Made by a program: the position numbers and the translations under genes
NCBI GenBank assembly: GCA_959347315.1
Contig: OY365810.1
Coordinates: 24,102,304 to 24,166,303 of the forward strand
DNA from: Bimastos eiseni
Taxonomy: Eukaryota > Annelida > Clitellata > Crassiclitellata > Lumbricidae
DNA: 64,000 nt
Direction of reading: 5' to 3'
Shown here: one piece after another, positions 47,737 to 60,864 of the stretch
How the letters are laid out: each line of letters opens with the position of its first letter
Numbering within the stretch: position 1 is the stretch's first letter
The notes under the pieces: model-generated
Told to the model about the DNA's origin: nothing
Databases searched by the model: none
Seen by the model: the letters and a program-made list of their open reading frames with translations, nothing else

Positions 47737-48851
47737 GTTAATGGCAATAGTGGCAAGCAGATTCGATTAACATTCTTAATAGAAAATAGGTTAAATAGAT
47801 TCAGTGAGAGGCATTTTGACTCTGGTTATAACAGTCCTATTGACAAGGAAGTTCACCGGATAATGACATTAGTGAGCTGGTCAATAGCGACAATCCTGGT
47901 CACTAGATGGCTTAGTCAGAGGTCATAGACCAGCCTTAGTTACTATAGTTAAGCAAATGAATTGTATTGAGACAGATTTGCACAAAGTTACATACACCGA
48001 ATTAAGATCATTGGTTTTAGAATTAGTCCTAATGAACAGACAAGTCCAGTGAGATATGATACGTATAGCGAGGCTAGTATTGATACAGAAATATTGTCAG
48101 TCCAGAAATCGTCATTGGAATAAGCCAAGTAAAAATTCACGGATAGGTATTCATTGAGCTTAACTAGTTTAACAGTGGCCGCTGAAGAAGCCATGAGAGG
48201 TATATGAGGCTTTATTTAGAAAGACTCTCAGGTGGCAGATTCAAACAGTAAGGGCAACCAATTGAGCTTATAGTTTGCACATTAGGAAACTGTATGAGGA
48301 CAGAAAATACACACTGAAGGCATACAAGGCATTTTAGTCAATTATCAAGAGTTACCAGTTGCTTAGTGTAGTTGCGTGTAGATGACATGGTATTCTAAAT
48401 AGGGCCTAAGATAAAAGATATAACAGCGCAACCGGCCGTTAATATTATTGAGGAAAACCGTGATTCCACGAGAACATCAATCCATTCTCTGAATCCAACC
48501 TCCGTCTCCATTGAACCAAAATCAACCATTAAACAATATCAACGATTATCCTGCCAGATGGGGCAGGATATGTGTTGCTGTTTTACTAATCAATCTCAAC
48601 TTTCGTGTCACGGTGAAATAAAATACTCGCCCGAAATAATGAAGAATGACCATATATTTCCCACTCACAATTTCAATTCAAGAAACTTTGCGCTTGTTAC
48701 GATCTTTGCATTAATCCTGGGTCTATATAAATATGCTCTATTAATGAATCAATTTATATAGCAGATCAAAAAGCTTACCTAAAATGTTGCTTAAAAATTC
48801 AGATGAATTTAAAACTCGAGGAGCTCATTCGTTGTCAAGTAGGTCTAAATT

Positions 48852-49178
48852 GTGTTCATGCTTTGTATTATTACGAATTGTCGCGTCTCTCAAATTCAAA
48901 AGCCATTTTTTAATAATTATTTTCGAAGCATTTTGCTCCAGCTTGTAGGACTTCCCAGGCCTGCTTTGTCTCTTACCACTCTATACGTGTGGTTGTTGCC
49001 AGTCCGCATCTCAAGAGAAGCATTTTTAAGGGACTTGAATCTTGAATGTAGTTCGTACACGGAGACGTTGGAACTTCAAAGACGATCTGCATTGGCCTAC
49101 GCGGATTTTGACCTATCACGGATCGAAAAGAGGAGCTTGGCAATTACGGACTTGATTTGGCATAGGGTCGGTGAATAA
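48852..49178 (+). other. Unassigned 108-codon ORF
   Basis: The second half (about residues 55-108) is polar and balanced, with an FDLSRIEKRSL segment. The first half is low-complexity hydrophobic. No family is recognised and no convincing splice sites flank it. The ORF ends inside a short dispersed repeat at about 49165. Probably chance or an old repeat. Confidence 0.12.
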
Positions 49179-52100
49179 GCTGTTCCTTCTGACGTGGTTT
49201 TTATGGGCGCTGAGAAATTTTCTAAGATTCACACAGACCTAGGACTACATTACATTGGTTCCAAAGTCACTTTTAGCACACGATAATTGTTCGGCATCTA
49301 ATCAAACGTCATGGCTGGTTAGGGATTCCAGTTTGTCAATTCATTGCAACTGTAGTAGTATCCGGAGCTAAGCGGTCGCTATAGATAAATGAACCATTTG
49401 CTTTTGTCCTCGACTAACATCACGCTACAGTCTTAGAGACGGTGTTGTAACGATCTTTGAAAAACAACAATTGATTGGTTTTTAATTGATTTGATCATTG
49501 ATTGACTAATATGGTTTATGTTATAACTTGTAAAATGTTGTATGTGACTAGGTGCCACGAGTCATATGTATCAATACACTATAATGGTGGCCCCATATAA
49601 ATGAAAAAATAAAGGAACATTTGGCTCTAACCTAGTCTCTGCCTTATTGATAGTTCATTATCAACTACAGAGATGGGTTATTTATATGGGAAATTCGATG
49701 GTTTTCACGTTTGGAAAACCCGAAAGATAAGTTTTGTAGGTTCTTATTTAGGCTTATACGAGCATTGCTGTGTGAGAATGGTTGTGTGAGAATGGTTACA
49801 TGAACATTTGAGCATGGTTATAATGAGCATGGTTATAATGAGCATGGAGTTCATCAGTGTTACTTCTATAGATCGCATAATATTCAACACGTGTTTAAAT
49901 GGACCTATGTTGCTCGTAATGAGCTAATCGAGGTCAAAACCAAATTCGCCTATTAATTCTTCTCAAAGCGTATACACTCACATAATTATACGCGTGCCCA
50001 CATATACCTACCCATATATAAGCCGACAATACAATGCTTTATTGCATATCCTCGAAATGGCTCAGTGCCATTCAAATGTCGCGTCAGCGATGCCAGCTTA
50101 ATACGGGCGTTATATAAATTCAATCTGTGATTATGGCGGTCGTGTGGGATCGCTTATTAAGTAGAATCTGGATAGCATAGCTTGATGAGCGGGGTTTTAG
50201 TCGTCAATGGAGAGCAGCAGAGAGGAGTTCAAATGAAGCATTAATTTAATAAAATAAATTATTTACAGGCGAGATATATTTATAGGTAATGTGCAAACAG
50301 GTATCCTTTCTAAAGAGTTGATGCAGCATAGACCAGCGCGAGCAGTTGCACGATATCAGAGAGAATGAGGATATTGGAGGAAGATACAGAGAAAGATAAT
50401 AAAGGCTTATCCATATATTGGGTACGCAAAATCTCGAATTTTCGGACCCCTCCCTCTGTTACATTTCGTGGACCCCCTCTCCATGCGTACGTACATTTGA
50501 GTTCTACCGCCCCCCCCCCCCCATTGCAATGTTTAAATAACTAAAGACATCTGTAGCACATGGATTTTACCACAGGCTATTTATTTTTGTGAAGCATCAT
50601 ATTTAATAGATTAAATTCGTTAACTGTTATGAAGAAATAAAACTCTAACAGTACTTGCATTTTAACGTTCGCATATGCTACTGCTAAAACTGTTCTCAAA
50701 TAAGGGCGCTTTGTAGCATGTGCTAGTAGTTCTTGTCCTTGTTAGTTTACAATTAGATATGTCATTGTGTTTCTGATCATTTTTATTATTTACGTTGAAT
50801 ATCAGCAATTAATGCTGACAATAAATTTGCATAAACCTGTTGCTTGGTGACTGACTATCAATGCACCATAACATAACATTAGCAAAGTAGTTTTAAAAGT
50901 AGTTAACTACTAATGTAGTAGTTATCAAACTAGTTTTAACTATTTTGTCACTAAAGTGATTAAATGGTAGTTATAACTCCAGATTTTGAAAGTATTTGGG
51001 AAGTAGGCCTAGTTTTGACTACTAGTCAAGTAGTTGATGCCCATCACTGGTAAGCGATGTACACAACTTTTTGAAGACTGCGCTGATGGACATTCGGTCA
51101 AGAATTTGTTTAGGGCGGTATACTTGGGGGTTTTTGTGACCGCGCGGGTGATAGTGTTCAGGGTTCTGAGCTGTTTGCAGGCCTTTTATTTTCATACGAG
51201 TCGATGTTGCAGAAAATGATATTTTACAGTTGGCCTACACGAGTTTTTAATGAAGTTAATTAACAATATAATTGGGATTGCTATTTCCTTTTAAATCAAG
51301 TAACCTGCTGCCATTGGCGCAGTCAACGAGGGTCATAAATATGATCCTGGCGTTGAGAGTAGGAGAGAATGTCCTGAATAAGGTCAGTGACGGTATCAAG
51401 GCTTTGACTATCATTGTATCGGGCTAACGTCACATAGCGAACGTCTTTGATGTCGCAAAGATGATAATTATCATGTCTACTAATATTCTTGAGTCTGCTG
51501 TTGGAACAGTAGTGTATTATAGCCATATACGATCCATAAAACGTTGATGTTTCTGATAACTAAAGCAAAATACAGGTGCTAATACCAACACTAATTGTGT
51601 GGATAAAAAAATGCAAAAGTGACCCAATGCTACCCATGGTGGTATGCATTTGGACATTTATTTTATTAGTAAGGAAAACATTAATATTTTGAGTTTACTC
51701 TTGGAACATTTTGCATTATAATTATTATTATTAATATTATTATTATTATTATTATTAAAGGCGATTTTTTGGGGTGAATAAATTCAAAAGTGAGCTAATT
51801 TCTGTCACCTACTGACGTCACTGTATTTGCAAGCATTATTATCACCAATCCAGCCTCTATTTGACCAAATACAATGGGCAAAAAATAACATTTTAGACCG
51901 TGAACCTCTTGTCCGTTGACCATTTGTCGCCAACTATTTGTTGCCATTAAATTTTTAATGCGTATAGAGATTTACTTGCCTTAGTGATATTGTAGACGGG
52001 GGCCAGTGGCGAGGCAGCGTTTTTAAGGTCGGAGGAAAAAAGAAAAAAGCTAGTGAATAAAGCCAAAACTTATCACGTGCTCTCCTCCTCTCCGAGTGCC

Positions 52101-52623
52101 TCCTCCGTTTACAGAGCACTGTACCCCTTTGCAAGAGGTGCGTGTCCTTGTCAATTATGACACAGCTTGAATTGTTGTCTGCGTCAAATAAGTTTATTTT
52201 TATTATTATGCCGGCTTCAATCACTCAAAGATCTGCCAGGGCCAAAAACTTAATGATGCGAATAAGGTACGATCGATAACCGTTCTATATACGGAATGAC
52301 CAGGATAAAAAAGCATCACTTGTTGCTTCAAGAGCTACGCTTAGTTATAATGGAATTTCTACAATATTTTTTAAATATAAAGCTCAGAAATACACAGCGT
52401 AACAAGCAGTATCGATGACTTTTTGTTATGTTCAAAGCAAATATCTGTTAATCAAGGTAGGCCTATATTTATTAAGACTGTTGCCTACTAATTTAGCATG
52501 TATCATGTTACCCAGCGTACTTTTAATGAAACCAAATGTAGGCCAACACTAAAAAACATTTTTCTCTTTGAAATAATATATTTAATTTGTTATTTTAATT
52601 TAAATTAAAATCTCAAATAATAG

Positions 52624-52955
52624 GTTTTAAATTTAGTCTATTTAGAATTTCAAAAAGTTTGTCAAGCAGAAGAACACCTACAGTGAGATCAATGCACACA
52701 ATGTTGTTCAAATATTTAGAAAGTCCAATAAAAATGAAGACTGCTAAATACTCGCGAATCGCCTACATTTTGTGTGTCTCCTCTTTTGCGTAGTGCCCCC
52801 TTATTTGCTGAGTGCTGTGCTCTGTTTGCAGGGGAACATGCTCTAGTCGATTATGACCTAGCTATAATTGAATTTAGTCTATTTCAAATATTAAAAAATT
52901 TCAAACAAGAGCACGCCTACAATGAGAGCAATGCACCCGTAGTTGTTAAATTAAC
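52624..52955. repeat. Diverged direct duplication
   Basis: 52630-52715 (TTTAGTCTATTTAGAATTTC, ACACCTACAGTGAGATCAAT) is repeated with changes at 52872-52955 (TTTAGTCTATTTCAAATATT, ACGCCTACAATGAGAGCAAT), about 242 bases on. The 73-codon ORF at 52774-52995 overlaps the second copy and is probably chance. Confidence 0.55.
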
Positions 52956-54659
52956 TTCTGCCACACAGTCTCTTGAAGTTCAGTCTTCTGCCTGACACAT
53001 CGTGGATCGTAAACCCTGCCGTATTGTTTCATCTGGAGTCATGTCTACAGATCTGCCATTCGAGGCTGCGAGGCATCGGCTACAGACTGTTTTAATCTTA
53101 GGCCTGAAGAATGTGGCGATATCTTGTTCACCAAAATGCTTTCCAGTCATGGCAGTAACTTTCTATATCTCTAAGATTCGATGTAGGCTACTGTAATGAT
53201 CGTTAAGGTGTAAGGCCTTGTCAATCAAAAATACTAGGCTCATTATTCATAACAACAATTAAATTATACCAACGACATTCTTACACTGCGCAGAGGTCTA
53301 GAGCTATAGCGGTTTAAAGGCTAAAATAGGTCTACACATCAAAACGTTTTATATATCAATGACAACTGGAATCCATGAGCTGCGTCCGATATCAGCTGAC
53401 TAATAAACTTTAAAAAAATGTAAATACCCACGTGATTATGCCAATTTTGAAAACAAACGATTAAATGCTGATGATATAGGCCTACGATGAAATTTTAGAC
53501 CCTAAATATAGATACAAATCCGTAGACGAATTGCACTGTTGCACAGACGGTCATGGACCGCGTCCAGGTTATGCTGACCAAATAAGTTGCAGGATGGCGT
53601 CCAGTCGTTAAGACAAGTGCCTGACCGTCCATTCACACATTAGGCACTGCCTATATACAGCTGAAATTCGGTTTCAGATATTCGCCTAAAACTGAAAAAG
53701 TCGGGGAATAGTTGGTTTTTGGCTACTGATACCATCGACATAAATGTCCCTTGTTGACCTTAGCAAATCCATTCGACTCATTTAAGCAAGTGAATCTTAT
53801 AAAGGTTTATTTAATTAATTTGATTTACCTCGATCGTGCTCGTTGGTATAGCAAACGTAAACGTGACCTGATTGACTTGGGATACAATCCAACCAACGTG
53901 TGGACAGTTTACGAAAATTTTAGATCCTAAATATAGATAACCATGGGTATTCTAATTTCAACATGTATTTTTATGACTCAGCATCGTGAATAGCGGTAGA
54001 CCTTAGTAAAAAAAATCGAAGGTTCAATCTTTCTTACCCTTAGACTGCGGGACAGATTACTCTTAAACTGTTCTAGCTGTCAGGGTTGTTACGGTGTCAC
54101 GTAGCACATAAACATGAAGACCAAACTACCAAATTGATCCCTTTCTATTTTGTTTGATTTGTGAAAGCCTAGTAAGCCTAAATTCCCCTACTATGGATTT
54201 CCGTCGTTAAACATATTTATAATTCTTGACTAGAAATAGGCATACGGTTTCCACGTTGTAAACAATTTTGTCGTTGATGTAAGCCTATAACTTCATTGAT
54301 TAGTCAATTTGCTAAACTGGATAGGTCTATCTGCGCTTTGGGTCTATAATTCCAGCGTTCGTGAATATGCTGGTGCCCTGCGCTTGGCTTTCAAGTGGCG
54401 CTTTAGAAATTTGGAGATTACGAATAGACTCTACGAATTTATGGAACGGACTGAAGCTCACAAATTAGCAACTGTTCCAGTTTACTTAGCATTACGTTGC
54501 TGGCTGATGTAATATTATCGCTCGTAGTGACATTTGGCATCATATCTTATATGTTTACATAATTACTACCGAGAGTTTTTTGTCTGTATTTTAAACTTAC
54601 TTCTGTTCAAGCTAAGTAAGAAGGGCACGGTGGCCGATTGGTTAGAGCGGTAATTTGAC

Positions 54660-54732
54660 GTTATTAGGGGTGGGTCACCCCTACCGCACCTGGGTAGGGG
54701 TGACCCACCCCTACCCAGGTGAGGGTGGGTCA
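54660..54732. repeat. Nested GC-rich hairpins after a truncated tRNA-like head
   Basis: GGTGGGTCACCCCTACC pairs with GGTAGGGGTGACCCACC a few bases on. CACCTGGGTAGGGGT, overlapping it, pairs with ACCCCTACCCAGGTG. Two mutually exclusive hairpins thus share a middle arm. Just upstream, GATTGGTTAGAGCGGT (54638-54653) is a box A-like SINE head. Confidence 0.75.
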
Positions 54733-55605
54733 AAAATTGGGATTTTATACGTTATATAATATGTGAACGGCTCTTGATTCTTTAAAAAATAGTCCCTGAG
54801 CAGTAAACAAGTAGCCAAATAAAATGACATCGAAAGCTAACTTACTTGACTGCCCAGTTCCATTTTTTAACGAATCCTCTAGATTAGTCTAGAACGTGTC
54901 CAGTATGAAATTTAATGTTCTTAACAAATTCGATTATCTAATTTCAATTTAATTTAAATAGTCCAATAGCCGTGAACAATTAAATTCTGTCAATTAAATG
55001 TTCAATTCTAGTTCTACTGGCTGTTTCAGACGATGATGAATCGAAAGTCGGAAATTTTGGAATAATATAAATAGCCTAGGCCTATAGGACTACTGCCTCT
55101 GACGCATATGAACCCTAGACTGAGCTATTAGTCTTGCTGTTGCCTGAATGAACAGTCTAAAGCTTTAAAACCACTGGTCTAGTGGTTTCAAGCTTTTTGC
55201 AGTGACGAAACCCTCCATTAAGCACTCACTTATTGACGGAACTGTTTCATTAGTGCAATATTCAAGAACGTGTTTGTTTCGTGTAATATGTTGGGAAATA
55301 TTTAGATTTCATAATTTTAAGCTCTACAGTGTAGCCTATGTCAATTTTATTCTGCACTTCTGGCGCAGGTTTGCTTAATACATGCCTATTATTGGATTAG
55401 AATAACGACAAATACATACGTCAGCAATCTAGTGCAAAGAGCAGGAAAGTGTTATTGGAAATAGCGGTCTATTAGCGCTCTTTATCCTCGAATGTTCTGA
55501 AACTGACCACACTGACGCTGGCAAAACAAACCCACTAAAGACAATAAAAGGCAGATGAAGACTGGCGCCAATTTAGTCTGCGGAAACAAGTATTGTTACA
55601 CACGC

Positions 55606-55750
55606 ACTGGCACTGTAGAAGTCCAAACAGTGGATGAGTTTGTCGCCAAGGGTCCACTTAGACTTCTTTTTCTATACTACATTAAAACTGTTCACTTGCC
55701 GGGGTCGGTAGCGCTCCTTAGTAATAACCTTCAAGGGGCGCTATATAAAT
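55606..55750 (+). repeat. Left arm of a perfect 145-bp inverted repeat
   Basis: All 145 bases equal the reverse complement of 56593-56737. The arm begins ACTGGCACTGTAGAAGTCC and ends GGCGCTATATAAAT, so it is the body and tail of the short element of 40145. An identical peptide read from both arms confirms this. Confidence 0.92.
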
Positions 55751-56009
55751 GTTTGGTAATTAATGACAAACACAATTAAATTGATATCTAGACGTATCTT
55801 GGCATGATGAGAATATTCTGCAGCGTAAATGACAGATCGAGCCATAATATTATCACTTGTGAATGAGACAGAACATAAAGAACAGTATCTGCGTAGATGG
55901 TTCTGGTTCGCATGATCAACGATTGATCCATTTCGACTCACCATTTTTACACGGAGCCTAATTTCAACTCTGTGCCTTTCATAATGACTCGTTACTGTGA
56001 GGAAATAGG

Positions 56010-56575
56010 TTCTTCACAATCCAGCTTGTAATTAAGCATAATTATTTTCTTCAATCCACCTTGCTGGCAAAATCTATTCATCATTCCCGCTTCCAATTCG
56101 GCATTCTTTTAATTGATTAGTCATATTGATTCGACTTCTAGTTAAACAGATATCTTTTCATCAACCCCGCTTTCTTCAATCAAACTTTCATTAGGCCAGG
56201 AATCATTTCATTATTTCTGCTTACACTCAGGCAGATTAAATGAGAGATCTGTAAATTCTGTTCATTAATCAACTTCTAGCTAAACAGAATATTTTTCAAG
56301 AGTTCGCCTTCGTAAAAATCTTTTCATCATTCCCGCTTCTATTAAGGCAAAAATCCTTTCATCAATCCCGCTTTCACTTAAACGGCATTCTTTTCATCAA
56401 TGCAGCTAGGTGAGTTGTTAGATGGCTCGTTAGGAGCCTATGTGTAAGTTGCTGTCGTTACTGTAGGGTGGTTTCTTTCAAAATGTGCGAAACTTTAAAT
56501 AGGCGACCAAATGAGCTGCGACGAAATTAGTTGTGTGACAAAATGAACTGCGACAAAATGAGTGCGACGAAATTC
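56010..56575. repeat. TU-like inner units plus GCGACAAAATGA array
   Basis: 56040-56400 holds degenerate inverted inner units (TTCATCAATCCCGCTTTC type). 56515-56575 holds 14-15 bp units GCGACAAAATGA/GCGACGAAATT. Together they look like one arm of a TU-like element. They lie between the two arms of the 145-bp inverted repeat at 55606 and 56593. Confidence 0.5.
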
Positions 56576-56592
56576 ATTCATTCATTGCGAAA

Positions 56593-56737
56593 ATTTATAT
56601 AGCGCCCCTTGAAGGTTATTACTAAGGAGCGCTACCGACCCCGGCAAGTGAACAGTTTTAATGTAGTATAGAAAAAGAAGTCTAAGTGGACCCTTGGCGA
56701 CAAACTCATCCACTGTTTGGACTTCTACAGTGCCAGT
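56593..56737 (-). repeat. Right arm of the perfect 145-bp inverted repeat
   Basis: The exact reverse complement of 55606-55750. The 842 bases between the arms hold TU-like units and unique sequence. Confidence 0.92.
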
Positions 56738-56739
56738 CC

Positions 56740-58360
56740 CAAGCCTAGAGAAAGGAGGAGGGCGATACCAAGTCATCTTCTATATGGAACGGCGTCGTTA
56801 ACAAATCAACACACGCCCTTGGCGACAGTGCAGGAGTTTTTTATAGTATCATATAATAAGTTTATGTAACGACGCTTCCATGACAAGGATGATATTTTGT
56901 AGTATCACTACGATTGTCTTATTTATACTAGACCCAGAGAACCCGGCCTAGACAGTCACAAGGCGGAGAAGAGGAAGGCATAGGCCGAACCCTTCGGGGA
57001 CATGAGCCAGATCTTCGGGAAGGGTCGTTTTAAGGTCGTCGTAGACCCTAGGCAGTAGACACTTTCATATACCTCAACTACTGTTTTGCACAAAACATTG
57101 AACGTGCAAACCTAGACACACACATTCACATTATTTTCTCAAGTAATGAATGGTTTTTATGCAGAATGAAATTTCTTTTGGTTGATTAGTGTAGAACTTC
57201 GTGAGAAGAACGTTTTATTACATTGACTACATACATAATGTTTTTCTCCACTGGGAATTATTGAGTGTTGCTTCACGTTCGACGGTTATAAAAACAAAAA
57301 TAAATATTTATCGCATTGATTACGTACATATAGGCCTATGTAGGCCCACATAGGCCTAGGCCTACAGCTTTTCTCACATCTGTACGCGCACGCATGTGTC
57401 TTTCATTCTTCTTGTGAATTTTCTTTTTAGAAACTCAAACTTTAAAAATTTTTCTTCGGTCAACGATGGGACAAGGACGACTTTCTTCTCTTGCGCTACT
57501 TTCGATCGAGAACGAACTATTGCGCGAAATGACATTTGAAGATGTGACATGCGATTTCGCTAAAGCAATGAGCCGCAAAGTTAACATTTAAAGTGTAGAC
57601 TTGGAGGTTTGCCATATTCTTGCATTCGGAAAAGCAGTCACGTGGGGTATAGTTCCTTGGTCAGTTTAAATGACGAGCCATTTTTGGGAGTCCATGGTTA
57701 ACCAGATTATTAAGTTTTGTGCTGTTCGACTTCGTAAAGTTTACTACGAAGTTGCAATATTTGCTTATCATTGCTGACACATTGACTAACGGGTTCTGGT
57801 GAACAGGTCACTCGAGATTACTCTACAATAGAAGATAAGTTTTATTATCATTGCTATATGTATGCTCTCGATGGCTGGGTCTTAAATCTGAACGGTTCCA
57901 ACAACCTGAATAATGTCTATAAGTTCCTCAGTTTTGAGGCATCTTTTACTTTTAGACATATCTATATGTGCTCATGATTCCTCGTTATAAGTCGCATAAA
58001 AACTTTAAACAATGGAATATATTTAATTCATAACATCCGAAATTTGTTTCTACAGCGGCCACGGTGCGTGAAGTCATCAACCGGCATCTAGCGACTATAA
58101 CGTTGGCTACAGTTTGACACCGTTCGTAGTTGTCAAATAATATTATTTCTACTATCTACTTTACAACACACAAGAACTATTCGATTCAATCGCTTTCACG
58201 TTGAAAGCAAACAATCGACTATTTCATAGTTCTAATTAGGCCTATGCTGTTAACATCGACTACATAATTGGGGGCATTAGTAACCAGAGTAGCAAACTTC
58301 GGGGTCGGAACTCGGGATTCGTAATATATGAATGAGCACTGTGCTGTCACAGCTCGGTGG
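56740..58360. other. No gene recognised
   Basis: AT-rich DNA. 57333-57365 has several overlapping TAGGCCTA/TAGGCCCA palindromes in a row. Confidence 0.45.
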
Positions 58361-59141
58361 ACGGTGACCGGACAAAATGGTACGGACAAAATGGTACGGA
58401 CAAAATGGTACGGACAAAATGTTTTGGGGACAAAAAAGTAGCAGATAAAATGGCATGGACAAAATGGTACGGACAAACTGGTATTGGGCGAAGTGGTACA
58501 GATAAAATGGGCAACTACAGTGGCCGATTCTACAACCTTTGGTCAAATCCTAATCAGAGATATGACTTACGTTTGATGCAACCATACAGGCCAATTTCGG
58601 CGTGCGGATATTTCCTCAGGGACATTTCGTCCCATCATCCCCCCGACATTTCCATCTAGGACATTTCCCTGAACACTTCCCTCCGTCTGATCACCTATAA
58701 TACCTAAAAAATATTGAGAAGACAGCACAAAACCCGATCCAACCGCCCCAACTTGGGTTCCAAACATCTCCCCCGGACATTTTCCCCCAACATTTCCTCC
58801 TTAGGACAATTCTCCGAAATTTCCCCTCTGTGATCATAATACAAGTTTGATATTAAAACACAATCAGCAACCTTAGTTCAACGTGCCTCATTTTGATGGT
58901 TACAGCAAATGTTGAATCAAAGCTAATTAGAGGAATAGTTGATCATGCAGGCTAGTACTGCTTAATAAATTTATAGTTAATTGGCGAACAACCAACAAAA
59001 TTAATACAAAGTGTCTCACTTTGAGGCATAAAGCAAATGTCTAATAAAAATAATTAGAAGAGTAGTTGATCATGCAGACTTGTAATGCCTCATTTATTTA
59101 TTACGATAAACAATATGAGCAACGTTATACTCTGTGTAATG

Positions 59142-59438
59142 CAGAGGAGTAACAAGCAAGGGGGGCAGAGGGACACCGGTCCTCCAGTTTCAAAACTTGG
59201 GGCGAAGTCCCCCCAGTTTTAGTGCTCAGTGCCCCCATGTGCTCACCAAATAGGTTATTTTTTATGTTTCTTCAATGTCTCTTTAAGATGGCCTTGGTTA
59301 AGATAATTTGTGCCCCCCATTTTTCAAATTTATGGGGGCAACATTCAAAAAGTGGGAGTAAACTAATTTTTTTGGGCGCTTCGAGCAATCTTTTTAAAAT
59401 TATGTCCCCTCCACTTTCAAAACCTTGTTGCACCTCTG
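59142..59438. mobile_element. hAT-type MITE, 297 bp
   Basis: The termini are CAGAGGAGTAACAAG and, inverted, CAGAGGTGCAACAAG. The flanks are GTGTAATG (59134-59141) and ATGTAATG (59439-59446), an 8-bp duplication with one mismatch. The inside is rich in GGGGG/CCCCC runs. A second, truncated copy lies at 34676-34873 in the opposite orientation. Confidence 0.78.
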
Positions 59439-60864
59439 ATGTAATGTATGTTACCATTCAAGATCAATCAATCAATCACTGAATATTCTATGAAAAGCAT
59501 TCTGCTATAATTGAAGTTAGGTTGATGATAATATTAAGACAAAATGGAAGATGGGACGATGAAAAGAATTATGCTAAAATGGAAGCTATATTTATGTGAG
59601 AATTCTTCTATAATGCAATTCAGTTGGATATGAGCGGATTCAATGAATTAAAATCTACTTACCTCGAAGCTGGATTGATGAAAAGAATATTACTTTATTG
59701 GAATTTGGATTAATGAGGGAACTCTTCTTAAATGCATGCGAAGTCGATGAAAAGAAGTCTACTGAAATAAAACTGGATTGATGATAAAAATTACGCTGGA
59801 ATGGAGACTTGACCGACAAAATATTTAAGCTTAAGTTGAAACTGGATACTTGAAATAGATAATGCCGGCTGATTTGTTCTGTTAATTTATTTACATTCGC
59901 CCTTTTAAACGTGCGTCGTTTTGTTTGTTGCCCTTTTCAACGCGCGTTTTGAACGTTTGTCCTTATACTTTCTGCCCTTTTGATTTCGCCCTTTTAATTT
60001 TCACTATTTTGATAGGATACCGGTTACCTACAGAGTTAGAGCTCTTTAGATAAAGTGCATAAACGTAGCCTATTTTTAGGCAGGCATTTTTCATCCATCC
60101 AGCTCCATCGTTCATCTTGCATTTAAGCAGAATTGTGTGGCAGTTACAGCCTTCATATCTGCAGAATTCATCGCATTCACCCAGCTTCCATTTAGGCATC
60201 ATTCTTTTCATTATTGCAACTTTCATTTGAGCAAAGAATGTTTCTTCAATCCAGATTCCATTTCAGCAATACAATAAGTTATTGCTCATCAGTGCGCCTA
60301 CTTAAATAGAATTTTCTCATCGATCCCTCTTCTGCTTAAGATTGATTCTTTTATTAGTACAGCTTCGTAATGAACATAATTTCCTTCATCAGTCCAGCTT
60401 CTAGTTAAACATTATTCTTTCATCGCTTAAGCTTCTAATTCAACTCAATCTTTTCATCAATCCAGCTTCTGATTAAATAAGATTCTTGTAATTAATCAAG
60501 CATCGATGTTAGCAAGGATTCCTATCATAGTCCTGCTTCAAACTATACATAATTCTTTCCATCGATCCAGCGTCTGATTAAACAAGACTCTATTAATTAA
60601 TAAAGCCTAAATTTATGCAAGGATTCTTTTAATCAATTCAGCTTCTATTTCAAATTTAGACAGAATGATATTTGCAAGAAAATGACTTTGCCAACATAAA
60701 CTATGGTTTACCAAAGTCCGTTATACACATATCAAACATAGTCTGATATATACATAGGCCCATATATAACACATTAATCATACATACTTAATTAATATGG
60801 CTAATATAATGCACAACTTATATATATATATATTATGTGATCACTCGGGGAAATGTCCTAGGGC

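Larger units (their letters stand above)
49240..55600. other. No gene recognised apart from listed repeats
   Basis: A poly(C) run at 50508-50521. 51035-51190 has a LINE-like antisense flavour but no firm motif. The minus ORF at 51526-51323 is unassigned. The duplication at 52.6-52.95 kb and the hairpins at 54.66 kb are listed separately. Confidence 0.4.
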
